Shown one piece after another: positions 16,301 through 24,349 of a stretch of DNA of 37,238 nucleotides. The DNA is from Moraxellaceae bacterium (GTDB lineage Bacteria; Pseudomonadota; Gammaproteobacteria; Burkholderiales; Rhodocyclaceae). The translations under genes were made by a program, and so were the position numbers. The notes under the pieces were generated by a model. That model worked only from the letters and a program-made list of their open reading frames with translations. It searched no databases and was not told the origin of the DNA. Numbering within the stretch: position 1 is the first letter of the stretch; each line of letters begins with the position of its first letter. Location: the NCBI GenBank assembly GCA_031119205.1, contig JAVHYF010000039.1:1-37238 (forward strand), in the 5' to 3' direction.

Positions 16301-18112
16301 ATGAACGCCGCTCTCCAGTCCGCCTGTCCCGATCTCGCCATCGATCGCCTGCGTGAAGCCTACGCACAGGGGAAGTCCTCCCCCACTGCGACGGTCGAGG
16401 CGGTGTATGCGCGCATCGCGGCGCTGGGCGAGACGCATGCGTGGATTGCGCTGGTGCCGCGCGAGCAGGCGCTGGCGCGCGCTGCCGAACTGGAAGCCGC
16501 CGGACCGGGCGACAAGCCGCTATGGGGAATCCCGTTCGCAGTGAAGGACAACATCGACGTGGCCGGCATGCCGACCACCGCGGCCTGCCCGGCCTTCGCC
16601 TATACACCCGAAAAAAGCGCCACCGTCGTGCAGCGCCTGGTGGATGCCGGCGCCATCGTCATCGGCAAGACCAACCTCGACCAGTTCGCCACGGGGCTTG
16701 TCGGCACCCGTTCTCCATACGGGGCACCGAGTTCAGTGTTCAGTGCCGCGCACGTGTCCGGTGGTTCCAGCTCCGGCTCCGCGGTGGTGGTCGCCAACGG
16801 CTCGGTGAGTTTCGCGCTGGGCACCGACACCGCAGGCTCCGGCCGCGTGCCGGCGATGTTCAACAACATCGTGGGCCACAAGCCCACCAAGGGCTGGCTG
16901 CCGACCACTGGCGTGGTGCCGGCCTGCCGCTCCATCGATTGCGTGTCGGTGCTGGCCCTGTCGTCCACCGAATGCTGGCAGGTGCTCAGCGTGGCGGGGG
17001 GCGTGGATGCTACCGACCCCTGGTCGCGCGCACCGGCCCCCGTCGGCCTGCCGGCACGGCCGCGCATCGGCGTGCTGCGGGCGGATCAACGCGAGTTCTA
17101 CGGTGACACCGAGTCGGCCGCCGCCTATGACAATGCGATCGCCGGCCTCGCCGAGTTCGGCGACATCGTCGAGTTCGACTTCGCGCCGTTCCGCGAAGCG
17201 GCGCTGATGCTTTACGAAGGCGCGCCGGTGGCCGAGCGCCTGGAGGCCGCGGGCGACATGCTGGCGACCAATCCGAGGGCGATGGACCCGACCGTCGCCG
17301 CAGTGGTCGCCAAGGGCAACCAGTTCACCGCGAAGGATGCCTGGGCCGCGCGCACCCGCCTCGAAGCCCTGCGCAAGCAGGCCGAAGAGATCTTCGCCGG
17401 CCTGCACGTGCTGGCGCTGCCGACCTCGCCGACGCACAACACGCATGCGGCCGTGCAGGCCGATCCGGTCGCGCGCAACAGCCAGCACGGCCACTACACC
17501 AACTTCGCCAATCTGCTGGACCTCGCCTGCATCGCGGTTCCCACCGGCTTCAAGCCGGACGGCTTGCCGGTCGGCATCACCCTGTTCGGCCCGGCGTGGA
17601 GCGACGCCGCGCTGGCCGCACTGGGCGAACGCGTGCACCGCGCCTCCGGCCTCACCGGCGGTGCCACCGGCCATGTGCCGGTTGCACCGGCCACGCGCTT
17701 CGACTGGCCGGCACAGGCCGACGAGGTACGCGTCGTGGTGGTGGGCGCGCACCTCAGCGGCATGCCGCTGAATCGCGAGCTGACCGAACGTGCCGCGCGC
17801 TTCGTGTGCGCCACGCAGACCGCGCCCCACTACCGACTGTATGCCCTGCCCAACACCACACCGCCGAAGCCGGGCCTGGTGCGCGTGGCCGACGGCGGCA
17901 CCGGCATCGCGGTGGAAGTGTGGGCGATGAGTCGCGCCGCCTACGGTGACTTCGTGTCGCGCATCCCGCCACCGATGGGCATCGGCAACGTGGTGCTGGC
18001 CGACGGCAGCACCGTGCAGGGCTTCTGGTGCGAGTCCATTGCCCTGCAGGGCGCGCAGGACATCTCGGAATTCGGTGGCTGGCGGGCCTACATCGCCAGC
18101 CTGAGGAAATAG
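16301..18112 (+). CDS. atzF: Allophanate hydrolase AtzF
   Basis: 603 aa. Hydrolyses allophanate (and urea-1,3-dicarboxylate) to ammonia and CO2 in the cytoplasm, the last step of urea-oligomer and s-triazine-ring breakdown. An amidase-signature domain (about 1-450) holds the Ser-cisSer-Lys triad: Lys82 (AVKDNIDVAGMP), Ser156 (GGSSSGS) and Ser180 (DTAGSGRVP). A C-terminal AtzF domain (about 480-603) ends in VQGFWCESIALQGAQDISEFG, typical of full-length allophanate hydrolases rather than plain amidases. ATG 16301 is preferred over an upstream extension because it gives a 25-nt leader from a sigma-54 promoter; no clear ribosome site is seen. Followed after 115 bp by an oligopeptide-type ABC operon on the same strand. 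Confidence 0.94.
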   Translation: MNAALQSACPDLAIDRLREAYAQGKSSPTATVEAVYARIAALGETHAWIALVPREQALARAAELEAAGPGDKPLWGIPFAVKDNIDVAGMPTTAACPAFAYTPEKSATVVQRLVDAGAIVIGKTNLDQFATGLVGTRSPYGAPSSVFSAAHVSGGSSSGSAVVVANGSVSFALGTDTAGSGRVPAMFNNIVGHKPTKGWLPTTGVVPACRSIDCVSVLALSSTECWQVLSVAGGVDATDPWSRAPAPVGLPARPRIGVLRADQREFYGDTESAAAYDNAIAGLAEFGDIVEFDFAPFREAALMLYEGAPVAERLEAAGDMLATNPRAMDPTVAAVVAKGNQFTAKDAWAARTRLEALRKQAEEIFAGLHVLALPTSPTHNTHAAVQADPVARNSQHGHYTNFANLLDLACIAVPTGFKPDGLPVGITLFGPAWSDAALAALGERVHRASGLTGGATGHVPVAPATRFDWPAQADEVRVVVVGAHLSGMPLNRELTERAARFVCATQTAPHYRLYALPNTTPPKPGLVRVADGGTGIAVEVWAMSRAAYGDFVSRIPPPMGIGNVVLADGSTVQGFWCESIALQGAQDISEFGGWRAYIASLRK

Positions 18113-18117
18113 CAGAG

Positions 18118-18149
18118 AGTCAGAGCAGACAGTCAGAGCAGGCAGTCAG
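18118..18149. repeat. 13-bp tandem repeat after atzF
   Basis: Two copies of agtcagagcag(a/g)c plus a partial third follow the atzF stop codon directly. No gene; the array occupies part of the 115-bp gap to the binding-protein gene and shows no terminator. Confidence 0.7.
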
Positions 18150-18227
18150 CCGCTGCAAGCAGCTTCAGTCATACGGAAACCGCGTTCGCCACTTCGCATG
18201 GACGACCGCATATCAAGGAGAAGAGTC

Positions 18228-19829
18228 ATGTCGATGTGGAAGCACGCCCTCTTCGGAGCGGCGGTGGCGCTGGCGGTCAGCCTGCCTGCGCAGGCGCAGG
18301 ACGCCCGCAAGGAAACCCTGCTGGTGGTGAACGAGACCGGCCCCAACAGCCTGGACATCCATGCTGTCGGCGCCAACCGTCCGTCATACGGCGTGGCCTG
18401 GCTGGCCTACGACCGCCTGATGAGCTTCGGCCGCAAGACCGTGAATGGCGTGGCCTACTACGACTACACCAAGCTCACGCCGGAGCTGGCAGAGAGCTGG
18501 GAGATCGCCAAGGACGGCATGTCCGTCACCTTCAAGCTGCGCCGCGACGCGAAGTTCCACGACGGCTCGCCGGTGACGGCTGCCGACGTGAAGTGGAGCT
18601 ACGACCGCGCGCTGGCGATGGGCGGCTTCCCGCAGTTCCAGATGATGGCGGGCTCGCTGGAAAAGCCCGAGCAGTTCGAGGCGGTCGACACCCACACTTT
18701 CCGCGTCAAGTTCCTGAAGAAGGACAAGCTGTCCATGCCCGACATGGCGGTGCCGGTGCCCAGCATCTACAACGCGACGCTGGCGAAGAAGAACGCCACC
18801 GCACAGGACCCCTGGGCCGCTGCCTGGCTGAAGAACAACACCGCCGGTGGCGGCGCCTTCAAGGTGGCGAGCTGGAAGCCGGGCCAGGAAATCGTCTACG
18901 AACGTTTCGACGACTGGAAGAGCGGCCCGCTGCCGAAGCTGAAGCGCGTGATCCAGCGTGAAGTGCCCTCTGCCGGTACGCGTCGCGCGCTGATCGAGCG
19001 GGGCGATGCCGACATGAGCTTCGAGATGCCGCCCAAGGACTTCGCCCTGCTGTCGCAGGAGAAGACCGGCAACCTGCTGGTGAAGAGCACGCCGGTGGAG
19101 AACGCGCTCTGGTACATCGGCATGAACGTGAACAACCCGCCGTTCAACAACGTGAAGGTGCGCCAGGCCATCGCCTACGCCGTGCCTTACGAGAAGATGT
19201 TCACCCGCGCTTTCTACGGCCGCGCCATCAAGCTGTGGGGCGGCAAACCCGGGCCGGTGGCGACCGCCGCCTGGCCCGCTACGCACGGCTACAACACCGA
19301 CATCGCCAAGGCCAAGGCGCTGCTCGCCGAGGCGGGTTATCCCAATGGCTTCGAGACCACGCTGTCCTTCGACCTCGGCCAGGGCACCGTGTCCGAACCG
19401 ATGGCCGTGCTGCTGCAGGAGTCGCTCGCCGAGCTGGGCATCAAGGCCACCATCAACAAGGTGCCGGGCGCCAACTGGCGCGCGCAGATGCTCAAGAAGG
19501 ACATGCCGATCTTCATCAACCGCTTCGGTGGCTGGCTGAACTACCCGGAGTACTTCTTCTTCTGGAACTTCCACAGCTCCGACCCGGTGTTCAACACCAG
19601 CGGCTACAAGAACCCGAAGATGGACGCGCTGATCGAGAAGGCGCGTTACGAGACCGATCCGAAGAAGTACGACGCCGAAGTGAAGGGCTTCATCGACCTG
19701 CTGCATACCGACCTGCCGCGCATTCCGGTGGCACAGCCGGTGATGGACGTGGTGATGGGCAAGCACGTCAGTGGCTACCAGTACTGGTTCCACATCCAGC
19801 CGGACTATCGCTTGATCGAGAAGCAGTAG
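18228..19829 (+). CDS. ABC transporter substrate-binding protein, family 5 (DppA/OppA/NikA type)
   Basis: 533 aa. Sec signal peptide with cleavage likely after PAQA (residue 23). The mature protein is a bacterial extracellular solute-binding family 5 protein: LTPELAESWEIAKDGMSVTFKLRRDAKFHDGSPVTAADV is the family's signature region, shortened here to its recognisable parts LAESW and FHDGSPVTAADV. The ATG at 18228 follows a strong AAGGAG site. It feeds the DppBCDF-like permease and ATPases directly downstream. Family members bind peptides, nickel, or small polar compounds. Cotranscription with atzF, under a nitrogen-type promoter, suggests a nitrogen-rich substrate; the ligand itself cannot be read from sequence. 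Confidence 0.9.
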   Translation: MSMWKHALFGAAVALAVSLPAQAQDARKETLLVVNETGPNSLDIHAVGANRPSYGVAWLAYDRLMSFGRKTVNGVAYYDYTKLTPELAESWEIAKDGMSVTFKLRRDAKFHDGSPVTAADVKWSYDRALAMGGFPQFQMMAGSLEKPEQFEAVDTHTFRVKFLKKDKLSMPDMAVPVPSIYNATLAKKNATAQDPWAAAWLKNNTAGGGAFKVASWKPGQEIVYERFDDWKSGPLPKLKRVIQREVPSAGTRRALIERGDADMSFEMPPKDFALLSQEKTGNLLVKSTPVENALWYIGMNVNNPPFNNVKVRQAIAYAVPYEKMFTRAFYGRAIKLWGGKPGPVATAAWPATHGYNTDIAKAKALLAEAGYPNGFETTLSFDLGQGTVSEPMAVLLQESLAELGIKATINKVPGANWRAQMLKKDMPIFINRFGGWLNYPEYFFFWNFHSSDPVFNTSGYKNPKMDALIEKARYETDPKKYDAEVKGFIDLLHTDLPRIPVAQPVMDVVMGKHVSGYQYWFHIQPDYRLIEKQ

Positions 19830-19851
19830 TCACGCGGCATAGGCCTACTGC

Positions 19852-19925
19852 GGGGGCCGATCTTGAGACTGTGGTGCTCGTCGTACCTTCGTACGACTCC
19901 GCTCCGCGTCTCAACCTCGGCCCCC
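19852..19925. repeat. Large three-tier hairpin between binding-protein and permease genes
   Basis: Nested inverted repeats: gggggccga/tcggccccc (9 bp), then ttgagac/gtctcaa (7 bp), then an inner perfect stem gtcgtac-cttc-gtacgac (19880-19897). Together they form a 74-nt stem-loop in the 195-bp gap before the permease gene. No U-tract follows. It probably protects the upstream mRNA or partly attenuates the downstream genes. Confidence 0.8.
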
Positions 19926-20024
19926 TCGCTACGGCCTCTGCCACATGACGACGCATCGTTCGAGTAACCGCCTGATGCTCGCCAAGGCCCCAATCAGATC
20001 GACTCCCGGAGAAGGAGCGCTGCG

Positions 20025-21035
20025 ATGAAACTCATCCTCAAACGCCTGCTGCTCGCGTTACCCAACCTCGTCGGCGTCATCGTCGTCACCTTCGTGCTGA
20101 CGCGCGCGCTGCCGGGAGACCCCGCGGCGTACTTCGCCGGTGCTGCGGCGACGCCGGAGGCGGTGGCGCAGGTGCGCACGCAGCTCGGGCTGGATCGCCC
20201 GATGTTCGAGCAGTTCCTGAGCTACGTCAGCGATCTGGCCAAGGGCGACTGGGGTGTGTCGCTGGCGACCGGGCAGTCGGTGATCAGCGAGCTGAAGGGG
20301 CGCCTGCCGGCGTCGCTGGAGCTGACGTTGTTCGGACTGGTGCTGGCGGTCAGCGTGGCGGTGCCGCTGGGGGTGCTGGCGGCGACGCGGCCGAACTCGG
20401 CCTGGGACCACGGCGTGCGCGCGCTCACCACCGCGGGCGTTTCGCTGCCGACCTTCTTCACCGGCCTGCTGCTGGTGTACGTCTTCTACTACAAGCTGGG
20501 CTGGGCACCGTCGCCGAGCGGGCGCATCGATGCCTTCGTGTCCTCGCCACCCACGGTCACCGGCTTCTACATCATCGACAGCCTCATCGCCGGTGACTTC
20601 ACGGCGCTGTGGGCGAGCATCAAGCAGCTCATCCTGCCGGCCGGCACGCTGGCGCTGTTCGTGCTGGCCCCACTGGCGCGCATGACGCGTGCCTCGATGC
20701 TGGGCGTGCTGTCGTCGGACTTCATCCGTACCGCACGCGCCTCCGGTCTCACGCCGATGACCGTGCTCTACACCTACGCGCTGCGCAACGCGCTGCTGCC
20801 GGTGCTCACCACGCTGGGCATGGTGTTCTCCTTCCTGCTCGGCTCCAACGTGCTGGTAGAGAAAGTGTTCGCCTGGCCGGGTATCGGCTCCTTCGCCATC
20901 GAATCGCTGGTGGCTTCCGACTACGCGCCGGTGCAGGGCTTCGTGCTGTCGATGGCGCTGCTCTACGTGTTGCTCAACCTGCTGATCGACCTGGCCTACA
21001 CCTGGCTCGATCCGCGCATCGCGCTGGAGGGCTGA
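20025..21035 (+). CDS. ABC transporter permease, DppB/OppB family
   Basis: 336 aa. Inner-membrane channel subunit with the usual N-terminal helix MKLILKRLLLALPNLVGVIV and the conserved ALPGDPA segment (about 28-34). Further helices lie near 100-120, 140-157, 202-220, 257-277 and 300-325. The EAA loop SDFIRTARASGLTPMTVLY (about 231-249) docks on the ATPases. A strong GGAGAAGGAG ribosome site precedes the ATG. First gene after the SBP-permease hairpin; 2 bp separate it from the next permease. Confidence 0.92.
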   Translation: MKLILKRLLLALPNLVGVIVVTFVLTRALPGDPAAYFAGAAATPEAVAQVRTQLGLDRPMFEQFLSYVSDLAKGDWGVSLATGQSVISELKGRLPASLELTLFGLVLAVSVAVPLGVLAATRPNSAWDHGVRALTTAGVSLPTFFTGLLLVYVFYYKLGWAPSPSGRIDAFVSSPPTVTGFYIIDSLIAGDFTALWASIKQLILPAGTLALFVLAPLARMTRASMLGVLSSDFIRTARASGLTPMTVLYTYALRNALLPVLTTLGMVFSFLLGSNVLVEKVFAWPGIGSFAIESLVASDYAPVQGFVLSMALLYVLLNLLIDLAYTWLDPRIALEG

Positions 21036-21037
21036 GC

Positions 21038-21877
21038 ATGGACATGAAGCACTTCAAGTATGTGCTGAAGGAAAACCCGGTCACCGGCTTCGCCTTCGTG
21101 CTGTTCGGCCTCTTCGTGCTGCTGGCGATCTTCGGCCCGCTGATCGCGCCTTTCGATCCGCTGGACTCCAACGCCGGCGAGCCGCTCACGCCGCCGTCGG
21201 CGCAGAACTGGTTCGGCACCGACTCCTTCGGTCGCGACATCTTCTCGCGGGTCATCATCGCCACGCGCCTGGACTTCGGCATCGCGCTGTCGGCGGTGCT
21301 GATCTCCTTCATCATCGGCTCCAGCATCGGCTGCGCGGCGGGCTTCTGGGGCGGCTGGCTGGACCGGGTGTCCAGCCGCGTGGCCGACACCATCATGGCC
21401 TTTCCGCTCTTCGTGCTGGCGATGGGCATCGTGGCCGCGCTGGGCAACACGGTGGGCAACGTCATCTACGCCACCGCCATCATCAATCTGCCGTTCTACA
21501 TGCGGGTCGCGCGGGCCGAGGCCAACGTGCGCCGCAATGCCGGTTTCATCGAGGCGGCACGCCTGGCCGGCAACCACGACGTGCGCATCCTCGCGGTGCA
21601 CATCTTCCCCAACATCCTGCCGCCGATGATGGTGCAGGTCTCGCTCAACATGGGCTGGGCCATCCTCAACGCGGCGGGTCTGTCCTTCATCGGCCTCGGC
21701 GTGCGGCCGCCGGAAGCGGAGTGGGGAATCATGGTCGCCGAGGGTGCGACCTACATCATCTCCGGCGAGTGGTGGGTCGCGCTGTTTCCCGGCGCGGTGC
21801 TGATGCTGGCGGTGTTCTGCTTCAACCTGATGGGCGACGGTCTGCGCGACCTGATCGACCCGAGGAGGCGCACATGA
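21038..21877 (+). CDS. ABC transporter permease, DppC/OppC family
   Basis: 279 aa. Partner of the DppB-like subunit. OppC N-terminal region with NWFGTDSFGRDIFSRVI (about 57-73) and EAA loop GFIEAARLAGNHDVRIL (about 169-185), followed by PNILPP. Six helices predicted. The C-terminus LMGDGLRDLIDPRRR is typical of the family. The stop codon overlaps the next gene's ATG (ATGA-type coupling), so translation is probably coupled. Confidence 0.92.
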   Translation: MDMKHFKYVLKENPVTGFAFVLFGLFVLLAIFGPLIAPFDPLDSNAGEPLTPPSAQNWFGTDSFGRDIFSRVIIATRLDFGIALSAVLISFIIGSSIGCAAGFWGGWLDRVSSRVADTIMAFPLFVLAMGIVAALGNTVGNVIYATAIINLPFYMRVARAEANVRRNAGFIEAARLAGNHDVRILAVHIFPNILPPMMVQVSLNMGWAILNAAGLSFIGLGVRPPEAEWGIMVAEGATYIISGEWWVALFPGAVLMLAVFCFNLMGDGLRDLIDPRRRT

Positions 21878-22893
21878 GTCCCGAAACCATCGTTCATGCT
21901 GACCCGCGGGCCGCCGCCAATGTGCCGCCACCCCTGCTGGCCGTCGACGGCCTGTCACTGGAGTTCCGCACCCGCAGCGGCGTGGTGCGCGCGCTGGAAG
22001 ACGTATCGCTGAGCCTGCAGAAGGGCGAGTTGCTCGGCGTGGTCGGCGAGAGCGGCTCCGGCAAATCGGTGTTCGCCTACGCGATGCTGGGCATCTCGGA
22101 CGCCGCGGCGAAGATCACGCGTGGCACCGCGGTGTTCGACGGCATGGACCTGCTGGGCGCGACCGAACGTGAGTTGCGCGAGATCCGTGGGCGCGAAGTG
22201 TCGATGATCTTCCAGAGCCCACGCACTTCATTGAACCCGATCCGCAAGGTCGGCCACCAGATCGAGGACGTGCTGCGGCGTCATGCCGCGGTACGTGGTC
22301 AGGACCTGCGCGAGCGCGCCATCGATTGCCTGAAGCGGGTGCGCATCCCGGACCCGGCGCGGCGCTACGAGGCCTATCCCTTCGAGCTGTCCGGCGGTAT
22401 GTGCCAGCGCATCCTCATCGCGCTGGCACTGGCCTGCCAGCCCTCGCTGCTGATCGCCGACGAACCCACCACCGGCCTGGACGTGACCACCCAGGCGGCG
22501 ATCATGGATCTCATCGTCGAGTTGGCGCACGAGCGCCAGATGGCCACCTTGCTGATCACCCACGACCTTGCGATGGCCGCGCAGTACTGCGACCGCATCG
22601 CGGTGATGCACGCCGGCCACGTGGTGGAAGTCGGCCCCGCGCAAGTAGTGCTGCACCAGCCGCAGCATCCCTACACCGCGCGACTCATTGCCTCCACGCC
22701 ACATACCGCCGACAGCATCGCGGCGATGCAGCCGATTCCCGGTTCACTGCCGGATCTGCGTGCGGCGAAGTTGCCACCGTGTCGCTACAGCGCACGCTGC
22801 GAGTACCGCACCGAACGTTGTGATACCGAGGCGCTGCCGGTGGTGCCGATCGACGCCACGCACAGCGTCCGCTGCTGGAGGGCCGCAGCATGA
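21874..22893 (+). CDS. ABC transporter ATP-binding protein, DppD/OppD family
   Basis: 339 aa. Walker A GESGSGKS (about 58-65), Q-loop Gln114, Walker B LLIADEPT (about 192-199) and H-loop His230 are all present. The signature is LSGGM (about 172-176) rather than LSGGQ, a change common in this family. The C-terminal oligopeptide-transporter domain has HPYTARLI and a cysteine cluster (Cys303, Cys309, Cys316) corresponding to the metal or iron-sulfur site of Dpp ATPases. A GAGGAGG ribosome site lies at the end of the permease gene. It works as a heterodimer with the next gene product. Confidence 0.92.
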   Translation: MSPETIVHADPRAAANVPPPLLAVDGLSLEFRTRSGVVRALEDVSLSLQKGELLGVVGESGSGKSVFAYAMLGISDAAAKITRGTAVFDGMDLLGATERELREIRGREVSMIFQSPRTSLNPIRKVGHQIEDVLRRHAAVRGQDLRERAIDCLKRVRIPDPARRYEAYPFELSGGMCQRILIALALACQPSLLIADEPTTGLDVTTQAAIMDLIVELAHERQMATLLITHDLAMAAQYCDRIAVMHAGHVVEVGPAQVVLHQPQHPYTARLIASTPHTADSIAAMQPIPGSLPDLRAAKLPPCRYSARCEYRTERCDTEALPVVPIDATHSVRCWRAAA

Positions 22894-23861
22894 ATGCGCC
22901 GGAACGCAACATCCCGCTGCTGCGCGTGCAGCGCCTGCAGAAGCACTTCAAGGTCGGCCGTAACGCGATGCTGCATGCGGTGGACGACATCAGCTTCGAC
23001 ATCGCCCCCGGTGAGAGCGTCGGCCTGGTGGGCGAGTCCGGCTGTGGCAAGAGCACCCTGTCGCGGGTCATCGCGCGCCTGGCAGATCCCACCAGCGGCG
23101 CGCTGCAGTTCGAGGACGTGGACCTCGCCGTGCACCCGGCTGCGAAGTTCGCGCGCGACTCGCGCCGCGGCGTCATCCAGATGGTGTTCCAGGACGCTAA
23201 CGATAGCCTCAACCCGCGCTATACCGCCTTCGACACCATCGCCGAGTCATTGCGCCTGCTGGTCGGCATGAAGGACGCTGCGCAGATCAAGGCGCGTGTC
23301 GAGGAGCTGGCGACCTGGGTCGGCCTGCCGGTGGACCTGCTGTCGCGCTACCCGCATCAGCTGTCTGGCGGGCAGAAGGCGCGCGTGGGCATCGCGCGTG
23401 CGCTGGCGCCGTCACCGCGCCTGCTGATCCTTGACGAGCCGACCGCCGCGCTGGACGTGTCGGTGCAGGCCACCGTGCTGCAGTTGCTGGCCGAGCTGCG
23501 TGACAAGCTCGGCGTGGCCTACCTGTTCGTGTCGCACGACCTCAACGTGGTGCGCCTGCTGTGCGATCGCGTGGTGGTGATGTACCTCGGCAAGGTGGTG
23601 GAGGAGGGGCCGGCGGAGGCGGTGTTCACCACGCCGCGCCACCCCTACACGCAGGCGCTGGTGGCCGCGATTCCGGACCCGGATGCGCGCGGCAGGAAGA
23701 CGGTGCGTGCGGAAGGCGAGCCGCGCAGCCCGATCAACCCGGACCCGCGCGCCTGCCGCTTCCACGGCCGTTGCCCCAAGGGCGAGCCGAAGTGCGAGCT
23801 GACGATGCTGGACCTGAAAGAAGTCGCGCCGGCGCACCGGGTGGCCTGCCACTTCGCCTGA
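22890..23861 (+). CDS. ABC transporter ATP-binding protein, DppF/OppF family
   Basis: 323 aa. Second ATPase of the importer: Walker A GESGCGKST (about 48-56), Gln101, signature LSGGQ (about 158-162), Walker B LLILDEPT (about 178-185), His216, and the C-terminal CRFHGRCPKGEPKC cysteine cluster. The start codon overlaps the stop of the preceding gene. Last gene of the atzF-initiated run; about 70 bp further on lies a small convergent gene. No clear intrinsic terminator is visible after it. Confidence 0.92.
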   Translation: MNAPERNIPLLRVQRLQKHFKVGRNAMLHAVDDISFDIAPGESVGLVGESGCGKSTLSRVIARLADPTSGALQFEDVDLAVHPAAKFARDSRRGVIQMVFQDANDSLNPRYTAFDTIAESLRLLVGMKDAAQIKARVEELATWVGLPVDLLSRYPHQLSGGQKARVGIARALAPSPRLLILDEPTAALDVSVQATVLQLLAELRDKLGVAYLFVSHDLNVVRLLCDRVVVMYLGKVVEEGPAEAVFTTPRHPYTQALVAAIPDPDARGRKTVRAEGEPRSPINPDPRACRFHGRCPKGEPKCELTMLDLKEVAPAHRVACHFA

Positions 23862-23933
23862 ACATGGTGCTCAGACCGGGCGGGCTCCGGCGGGCCGGCG
23901 CGCAGTGATGCGTGCCTGCGGCGGCAGTGCGGC

Positions 23934-24086
23934 TCAGGCCGCGTCGCTGCTGGTGTCGCTGCCGTGGCTGCGCTTTTCCAGCCATTGCGCGAACTGGTGG
24001 CGGTAGTTCATGCCTACCACCACGGCGCCGACGCCGACGGCGAAACCGATGAGAATCCAGTTGGTGACTTCTGCCATGTTGACCAT
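23934..24086 (-). CDS. 50-residue single-span membrane protein
   Basis: A short frame starts MVNMAEVTNWILIGFAVGVG and continues AVVVGMNYRHQFAQWLEKRS, so one hydrophobic helix (about 9-25) is followed by a basic stretch and an acidic tail. A strong AGAGGAA ribosome site sits 6-7 bases before the ATG, which makes it convincing despite its size. It is convergent with the dppF-like gene. Family not recognised. Small single-span proteins of this kind often modulate a membrane partner, but no partner is evident here. Confidence 0.6.
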   Translation of the reverse strand: MVNMAEVTNWILIGFAVGVGAVVVGMNYRHQFAQWLEKRSHGSDTSSDAA

Positions 24087-24131
24087 GATGCGTTCCTCTT
24101 GTCGGGTGTGTTCAGGAGTGTTCGGGCTACG

Positions 24132-24149
24132 GCTGCATTACATTGCAGC
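24132..24149. promoter_or_regulatory. Inverted repeat upstream of the 50-aa gene
   Basis: Arms gctgca and tgcagc with a ttacat spacer, 46 bp upstream of the small gene. Possibly an operator; the binder is unknown. Confidence 0.35.
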
Positions 24150-24203
24150 GCGCAAAACGCGGCAATCCGGCGCGCTACCGATTTCGACGTAAGAACGGTG
24201 CTG

Positions 24204-24221
24204 ACTCGGGTTGACCCGAGT
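24204..24221. repeat. Perfect hairpin between putA end and the small gene
   Basis: Arms actcggg and cccgagt around ttga. It lies downstream of putA on the minus strand, about 130 bp after the stop, without a T-run. Confidence 0.35.
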
Positions 24222-24349
24222 AGGCCGTGAGCCGCGTGCCAGCAGGGTTCACGGCAGGCGAATGCCGGCAAGAGAGGTGTCGCCCGCGGGCGAACGTGAC
24301 GGAATCCCCGGCACGACATCCGGGCACCGACTATGGCGTGATATCTGCC

